A stretch of 64,000 nt of DNA from Alcanivorax sp. (GTDB taxonomy: Bacteria; Pseudomonadota; Gammaproteobacteria; Pseudomonadales; Alcanivoracaceae): NCBI RefSeq assembly GCF_019431375.1, contig NZ_CP080267.1:682001-746000 (forward strand). Reading direction: 5' to 3'. A program made the position numbers and the translations under genes. The notes below the pieces were generated by a model that did no database searches, had not been told where the DNA came from, and saw only the letters and a list, made by a program, of their open reading frames with translations. Position 1 is the first letter of the stretch. Each line of letters begins with the position of its first letter. Shown here in pieces: positions 59,308 through 64,000 of this stretch.

Positions 59308-60276
59308 ATGACCGAAACGGACACGGGACATGCCCGCGGCCTTTGGGTAGCATGCGTGTTTACCCTGGTATTGACGACGACAGTTATGACTATCTGGCAC
59401 AAGATCCGTGGCGTACTGGCCCTGCTTGGCATCCTGCTTAACACCCTTCTTCTCTGCCTGCCGCTCTACTTTTTTGCCCTGCTGAGGCTGGTGCTGCGTG
59501 GAGAAAAATCCCAGGTGATATTGTCGAAAATCCTGGTCTTCATCGCCGAGACCTGGATCGGCTTCAATAACGCCATTATTGGTCTGACCAGTCAGGTAAG
59601 ATGGAACATCACCGGCATGGACAACCTGGACCGGGATCAGTGGTACCTGGTTACCTGTAACCACCAATCCTGGGCTGACATTCTCGTGCTGCAGCACATT
59701 TCCAACCGCCGCATTCCGTTCCTGAAGTTTTTCCTCAAGCAGGAACTGATCAAGGTACCGATCCTTGGGCTGGCCTGGTGGGCACTGGATTTCCCCTTCA
59801 TGAAGCGATTCACCAAGGCAGAACTGGAGAAAGATCCGACCCTGAAAGGCAAGGATTTGGAAACCACCCGCAAGGCTTGCGAGAAATTTGCCTACTTTCC
59901 CACCTCGGTGATGAATTTTTTCGAGGGCACCCGCTTCACCCCGGAAAAGCACGCCAAGCAGCAACCCCCCTACCGCCACCTGCTTAAACCGAAAGCCGGC
60001 GGCGCGGCCTTTACTTTGAATGCCATGTCCGGGCATTTGCGAAATTTGCTTGATGTGACCATTATTTACCCCCCGGAGGCACCCCGCTCTCTGCTGGCCT
60101 ATCTCGGCGGCGCCATGAACGAAGTCGAAGTTATCGTTCAACAGCGCGTTATCCCTGCCTGGGCCTCTGAGGGCGACTACGAATCGGACCCGGAGTTTCG
60201 CGCCCGATTCCAGCAATGGATTGGCGAGCTCTGGGCGGAAAAGGATGCCTTACTGACTTCAAAAATGGGCCAATAA
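59308..60276 (+). CDS. PlsC-type acyltransferase (YihG-like)
   Basis: Membrane acyltransferase of up to 322 residues that would acylate lysophosphatidate. Catalytic NHQSWADI (HX4D) and the FFEGTRFTP motif identify the family. Two N-terminal helices precede the domain. A second start (MTIWHKIRG, 59386) gives a more typical N-terminus. Cotranscription with the downstream DUF349 gene is possible (66-bp gap). Confidence 0.88.
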   Translation: MTETDTGHARGLWVACVFTLVLTTTVMTIWHKIRGVLALLGILLNTLLLCLPLYFFALLRLVLRGEKSQVILSKILVFIAETWIGFNNAIIGLTSQVRWNITGMDNLDRDQWYLVTCNHQSWADILVLQHISNRRIPFLKFFLKQELIKVPILGLAWWALDFPFMKRFTKAELEKDPTLKGKDLETTRKACEKFAYFPTSVMNFFEGTRFTPEKHAKQQPPYRHLLKPKAGGAAFTLNAMSGHLRNLLDVTIIYPPEAPRSLLAYLGGAMNEVEVIVQQRVIPAWASEGDYESDPEFRARFQQWIGELWAEKDALLTSKMGQ

Positions 60277-60342
60277 GCCAGATTTATTCGACGCTTCGGC
60301 CCACAATAAACAGGGACCCGGGAAGCACCCGGGCGAGACTCT

Positions 60343-62904
60343 ATGTTTGGCCGATTTCTGAAACCCCGCTGGCAGCACAGCAATCCCGACATGCGGCTCA
60401 AGGCCGTGGAGCAACTCTGCCCCAACGACGACGAGGCCACTCTGGCCCGCCTCGCCCGGGGTGATTCCAACTCCCTGGTGCGGGCCGCCGCCAGCGGCAG
60501 GATTAACGACTTTTCCCTGCTGGACGAAATCCACCAGCGAGATGAAGAGCCCTCGGTGCGTGAAGCCGCCTCCATGCGCATCATGGCACTGCTGGCCGGT
60601 ACTGCCGATGGCGCCCCCAACAGCGAAACCCGGCTGCGGCTGATACGCCTGACCGGCAATCGGGAAGCGCTGGCCTTTATTGCCCGCAACAGCCCCGATG
60701 AAATGTGCCAACAGGCCGCCATCGAGCGCCTGGATGACGACAACCTGCTGTTCGAGCTGGCGCTGGAAAGCAAGACCGAAACCCTGCGACTGGAAGCCGC
60801 CCAACAGCTTCGCAGCCTCTCCCTCCTGAAACGTCTGAGCCGAGAAGGCCGCGACAAACGGGTTACCCGGCTGGCCCGGGAGCAGGCAAAAGCCCTGCAG
60901 GAAAAAATGCAGCAGGAAGAGGCAGAGTCCGCCCGCGTAATCCAGTTGGCAGATCGCCTGGAGCAACATGCCCGCCGTTCCGTCGATGCCCTTTATGGCC
61001 CACGGCTTGAACAGCTGGAACAGCAGTGGCAAGACAGTCGCGGCCGGGCCACACCGGACCTGGCGGAACGGGTTCAGCAAGCACTGCAACAATGCCGCCA
61101 TCAACTGGCCACCCTGCAGGAAGAAAATCACCGCCAGGCCCTGGCGGATACCGCCCGTGCCGAGCGGGAAGCCGCCGCGCACAATCTGTATCAACTACTT
61201 AACCAGAGCGACCCACAGGCCTGGGAAGACCAACTGGGCGAGTTGCGCTCTGCCCTGTCCACCCAGAAGCGCCGCTGGGACAGTGCCAATGAGCAGGCTC
61301 CGGCGCCGGACAATGACAGACAGGCCTTCGAGGATCTGGTGAGTGCGTTTGAGCGCATGCTGGACCTGGCCGTCGATATTCTGGACGCCCGCGATGATCC
61401 CGCCCGGCTGAACGCTCTGGCCGCACAATGGCCGACGGGCTATCCCAAACCACCCTTGTTGACCGCACTTGCCACGGAGCCCCGCAAGGAAAAGGCAGCG
61501 TCGCGCTCCAGCCGTCCCGCACCAAGCCCCCATCAGGGCCTGTTGGTGGCACTGAAGCGGGAGCTGCGGGAAGGCAACCTGCGCCATGCCAATCGTCTCT
61601 GGCACAAGGCCCAGGCGATCATCGAGGAACAAGGCGACCCAGCCCTGGCCAGCCAGTTGAAAAAGCTCGAAGCGCGCCGTGCCGAATTGCAGGACTGGCA
61701 TCGCTTTGCCGCAGAGCCCAAGAAAGTCTCGCTGTGCGAAGATATGGAGGCTCTGGCCGATAGCAGCATGGATGCGCCACAACTGGCTTCCGCCATTCAG
61801 GCGCTCCATGAAGAATGGCGCGCCTTGATGAGCTCTGACCAGGACGAAGATCAGGCCCTGTGGGATCGCTTCAAGGCCGCCTCCGATCGTGCCTATGAGC
61901 CCTGCCGGGCTCATTTCGCTGAGCAAGACGCCCTGCGTCAGCAGAACCTGGAAAAACGCCGTCAGCTTTGCGAACAGCTGGAACAGTTTATTGCCGCCCA
62001 GGACTGGAGCCGGGCCGACTGGCAGGGCATCTGGCAGATCCGCCAACAGGCCCCGAAAGACTGGAAGGCGATCCAGCCAGTGCGCTTCACCGATGCTCGT
62101 GAGGTGCAGAAACGCTTCTCTGCCATCCTCTCGGGTCTGGATGAAAGGCTGAAGGAATATATCGATCAGGCGGAAACCGCCCGGCAAGCCCTGATCACTC
62201 AGGCAAAAAAACTGGCCGAACTTGACGATGTGGGCGAAGCCACCCGGCAGGCCCAGCAACTGCAAAAACAGTGGCGCGACACCCCCTGGCTGCCGCCGGC
62301 CCAGCACCGTGCCGACCAGAAGCAGTTCAAGAAGGTCATGGACAGCCTGTTTGCCGAGCGCAATCGTCAGCACGCCGAACGCAAAGCAGAACAGGAAATC
62401 CGCTCACGGGAAGCCCAGGATGCCGTCATCCTGCTGGAAAGCCGTCTTGATGCGCCTTTTTCTCGGGATAGCGCCCACGCCTTGAAAGAAGCACTGGAAG
62501 CGCTCGAGCAATTCAGCAGCGCCGCCCTGCCCCAGTCCCTTAATCGCCAGGCCCAGCAGCTCCGCCGTCGCGCCAGGGAAAGACTGGATCGTCAGTCAGA
62601 GTGGGAGCGCTGGCAGGCTCTGCAACAGCAGGTAGAAGCACTGGGTGAAGTGAATGAGTGCGGCGATGAATCCCTGACCCTCGCGGTCGCTTTCGAGGCC
62701 CTGGCCGGCGTACCCAGCCCGGAGGCCGAGCGACAGCGGCGTCTGCAGTGGCAGCTGGAAAAACTGCCCTCTGCCATGAAGCAGCAACAGTTTGTCGCCC
62801 TGGACGAAATGACTCGCCTGCTCAAAGATCACGATCAACCCGTCTGTACCGCCGTGCGTAATCGCCTGCATCAGGCCCTGGCCGTGCTGGAGCCCGGCAA
62901 GTGA
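60343..62904 (+). CDS. DUF349 repeat protein
   Basis: Cytoplasmic protein of 853 residues, mostly helical and very rich in Gln, Arg, Glu and Ala. The N-terminal 150 residues look like HEAT-type repeats (DDEATLARLARGDSNSLVRAA). DUF349-like helical segments follow (LWDRFKAASDRAYEPCRAHF; KRRQLCEQLEQFIAAQDWSR). Function is unknown. The stop overlaps the next gene (ATG-type, 4 bp). Confidence 0.88.
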   Translation: MFGRFLKPRWQHSNPDMRLKAVEQLCPNDDEATLARLARGDSNSLVRAAASGRINDFSLLDEIHQRDEEPSVREAASMRIMALLAGTADGAPNSETRLRLIRLTGNREALAFIARNSPDEMCQQAAIERLDDDNLLFELALESKTETLRLEAAQQLRSLSLLKRLSREGRDKRVTRLAREQAKALQEKMQQEEAESARVIQLADRLEQHARRSVDALYGPRLEQLEQQWQDSRGRATPDLAERVQQALQQCRHQLATLQEENHRQALADTARAEREAAAHNLYQLLNQSDPQAWEDQLGELRSALSTQKRRWDSANEQAPAPDNDRQAFEDLVSAFERMLDLAVDILDARDDPARLNALAAQWPTGYPKPPLLTALATEPRKEKAASRSSRPAPSPHQGLLVALKRELREGNLRHANRLWHKAQAIIEEQGDPALASQLKKLEARRAELQDWHRFAAEPKKVSLCEDMEALADSSMDAPQLASAIQALHEEWRALMSSDQDEDQALWDRFKAASDRAYEPCRAHFAEQDALRQQNLEKRRQLCEQLEQFIAAQDWSRADWQGIWQIRQQAPKDWKAIQPVRFTDAREVQKRFSAILSGLDERLKEYIDQAETARQALITQAKKLAELDDVGEATRQAQQLQKQWRDTPWLPPAQHRADQKQFKKVMDSLFAERNRQHAERKAEQEIRSREAQDAVILLESRLDAPFSRDSAHALKEALEALEQFSSAALPQSLNRQAQQLRRRARERLDRQSEWERWQALQQQVEALGEVNECGDESLTLAVAFEALAGVPSPEAERQRRLQWQLEKLPSAMKQQQFVALDEMTRLLKDHDQPVCTAVRNRLHQALAVLEPGK

Positions 62905-63377
62905 GTAATTTTCTGACTCGCTTTGCCAGAACCCCAAGGGGATTGCGCTGGTTTCTCAACCTTTACGGCCCCTATCTCGGGGCCGGCGTGCGGGTGGATT
63001 ATCTGGCGGAAGATTTCCGTGAATTGAAGGTGTCCATGGGATTGCACTGGTACAACCGTAATTACGTGGGCACCCATTTCGGCGGCAGCCTCTATTCCAT
63101 GGTGGACCCGTTCTACATGCTCATGGTCATGAACGTGCTGGGCCGGGACTACATTGTCTGGGACAAGGCCGCCGAGATCGATTTCATCAAACCCGGCACG
63201 GGACGGGTCCATGCCCGTTTCCAGCTAACCGATGCCATGCTGGACGATATCCAGCGACATACCGCTGATGGCGACAAATACCTGCCCTGCTGGCCGGTGA
63301 CCATCGTCAATGATGACGGCGAGACCGTGGCACAAATCAACAAGACCCTCTATATCCGCAAGAAGTCCCGGACTTGA
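62901..63377 (+). CDS. DUF4442 hot-dog-fold protein
   Basis: Putative thioesterase of 158 residues with the family core HWYNRNYVGTHFGGSLYSMV and YFLIVWDKAAEIDFIKPG-like segments. DUF4442 is related to acyl-CoA thioesterases; no substrate is indicated. The start overlaps the DUF349 stop by 4 bp, so they are co-translated. Confidence 0.87.
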   Translation: MSNFLTRFARTPRGLRWFLNLYGPYLGAGVRVDYLAEDFRELKVSMGLHWYNRNYVGTHFGGSLYSMVDPFYMLMVMNVLGRDYIVWDKAAEIDFIKPGTGRVHARFQLTDAMLDDIQRHTADGDKYLPCWPVTIVNDDGETVAQINKTLYIRKKSRT

Positions 63378-63383
63378 CCCCTA

Positions 63384-63450
63384 GCAGGAGCCATGCACGC
63401 ATGGCGAATCTGCTAGCCGCCGTTATTCGCCATGCAAGCATGGCTCCTGC
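63384..63450. repeat. Second REP-like inverted pair
   Basis: Arms GCAGGAGCCATGCACGCATG (then GCGAAT) and ATTCGCCATGCAAGCATGGC (then TCCTGC) face each other between convergent genes. They share AGGAGC and GCGAA ends with the repeat at 51310-51428 but have a different internal stem. Confidence 0.8.
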
Positions 63451-63463
63451 ATGGCGTTTCCAA

Positions 63464-64000
63464 TTACTGTCCGAAACCACCTGATTTTTCCAGATAGGCG
63501 AGCTCTTCGGCCGTGCTTTCCCGCCCCAGCGCCTTGTTGCGATGGGGGAAGCGCCCGAAGCGGCCAATCAGATCCCGATGCTGCCTGGCGGCATTGACGC
63601 TGCTGCGCACTGAATCGCGACAGGAAGCGGGTGCGCGCTCCAGCAAGTCCGTCATGCTGTTCAGGCAGAGACCCTGCAGATCTTCATCCTCGGCATGCAT
63701 CAGTGGCATCAGGAAAAACACCTGGCCGCACAGGGGCAACTTGCTGTGCATCTGCCTGGAAACACCCTCCACCGCCAGGGTTGCCGCCCGGTGATCGCCG
63801 GCAAAGGCCTGGGACTGGCCACGGTAGATATGGCGGGTGAACTGGTCCAGCAACAGAATCAATGCCAGCCGTGACTGGGGCTGGCGCTCCCAGTCCACCA
63901 GTTCCTGCTGTATCGCCGCCTCCACATAAACGCCGAAGCGATGCTCAATCTCCGCATCATCTCCGGCACTGGCACGAAACCATTTTCGCGTCACAGATGG
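63464..64000 (-). CDS. DUF924 family protein, N-terminus beyond window
   Basis: The frame is open to the window edge; its first visible residues are PSVTRKWFRASAGDDAEIEH. Family motifs are RLALILLLDQFTRHIYRGQS, PLMHAEDEDLQ and RFPHRNKALGRESTAEELAY. DUF924 proteins are about 180-200 residues, TPR-like and of unknown function. Roughly 15-25 residues are missing. Confidence 0.87.
   Translation of the reverse strand, partial: PSVTRKWFRASAGDDAEIEHRFGVYVEAAIQQELVDWERQPQSRLALILLLDQFTRHIYRGQSQAFAGDHRAATLAVEGVSRQMHSKLPLCGQVFFLMPLMHAEDEDLQGLCLNSMTDLLERAPASCRDSVRSSVNAARQHRDLIGRFGRFPHRNKALGRESTAEELAYLEKSGGFGQ

Noticed and set aside
59272..60216. 314-residue minus-strand frame over the acyltransferase
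   Set aside because: The plus strand carries the HX4D motif and family sequence; the minus frame has none.
61195..62373. 392-residue minus-strand frame over the DUF349 gene
   Set aside because: Shadow of a strongly biased Gln/Arg/Ala-rich coding region.
1..64000. tRNA, rRNA or CRISPR loci
   Set aside because: None recognised by eye on either strand; no tRNA-like cloverleaf was seen at the island ends.

Overview
The window reads as a chromosomal segment of a marine gammaproteobacterium of the Alcanivorax/Marinobacter kind. This is an inference from gene content: DcaP-like porin, NfeD/slipin pair, MoxR/VWA pair, scpA-scpB-rluB block, TIGR04211 SH3 protein and REP-like elements. Housekeeping genes occupy about 44.4-64 kb. 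A composite metal-resistance island fills about 3.1-44.4 kb. At the left edge lies an RND efflux pair (1-3084) whose adaptor gene seems to have lost its 5' end where the island begins.

The island is nested. Its left end is a Tn554-like module of two tyrosine recombinases and a small TnpC/DUF6262-like protein (3326-7052), visibly AT-richer than its surroundings. Next comes a complete 14.8-kb Tn3-family transposon (7512-22325) bounded by 38-bp inverted repeats (35/38 identical) and a 5-bp target duplication, CTGAT. It carries tnpA at one end and a divergent tnpS/tnpT resolution pair at the other, so it resembles the Tn4651 group. Its cargo is a Co/Zn/Cd-type module: a CzcI-like protein, czcC, czcB, czcA, a HupE/UreJ-like membrane protein, a DUF6488-like periplasmic protein, DUF3147, a CDF exporter and a YnfA-like protein. 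The transposon landed in the centre of a 23-bp palindrome just downstream of a copper/silver cusCBA operon.

The copper block (22.4-40.2 kb) holds cusCBA with a small His/Cys/Met-rich leader gene, a YHS-containing Cu+/Ag+ P-type ATPase, an APC-family permease with a His-rich tail, copB, a Met-rich multicopper oxidase copA, a CopI-like cupredoxin and a divergent copR/copS pair. An IS5-family element (25473-26623, TTAG duplication) interrupts cusA after about codon 12. CusB carries two tandem CusF-like domains. A MerR-type promoter with a 19-bp spacer precedes cusCBA, but no intact dedicated CueR-type regulator lies next to it. Only a C-terminal relic of a cadR-like gene and a frameshifted DUF302 gene remain there.

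The last island section (40.6-44.4 kb) has cadR facing a CDF transporter and an lspA (PbrC-like) gene, a typical Cd/Pb module with its own 19-bp-spacer promoter. Small genes follow: XRE, SEC-C, an AbrB/MazE-type antitoxin without a toxin, and a second DUF3147 gene.

The right backbone holds nfeD/slipin, a DcaP porin, a VWA/MoxR pair, rsmE, rluB-scpB-scpA-trpS, a YciO/Sua5 protein, a PHP-domain nuclease with an unusual start, a VC0807-type membrane protein, yciI, an SH3 protein, a PlsC-type acyltransferase, a DUF349 protein, a DUF4442 protein and a partial DUF924 gene.
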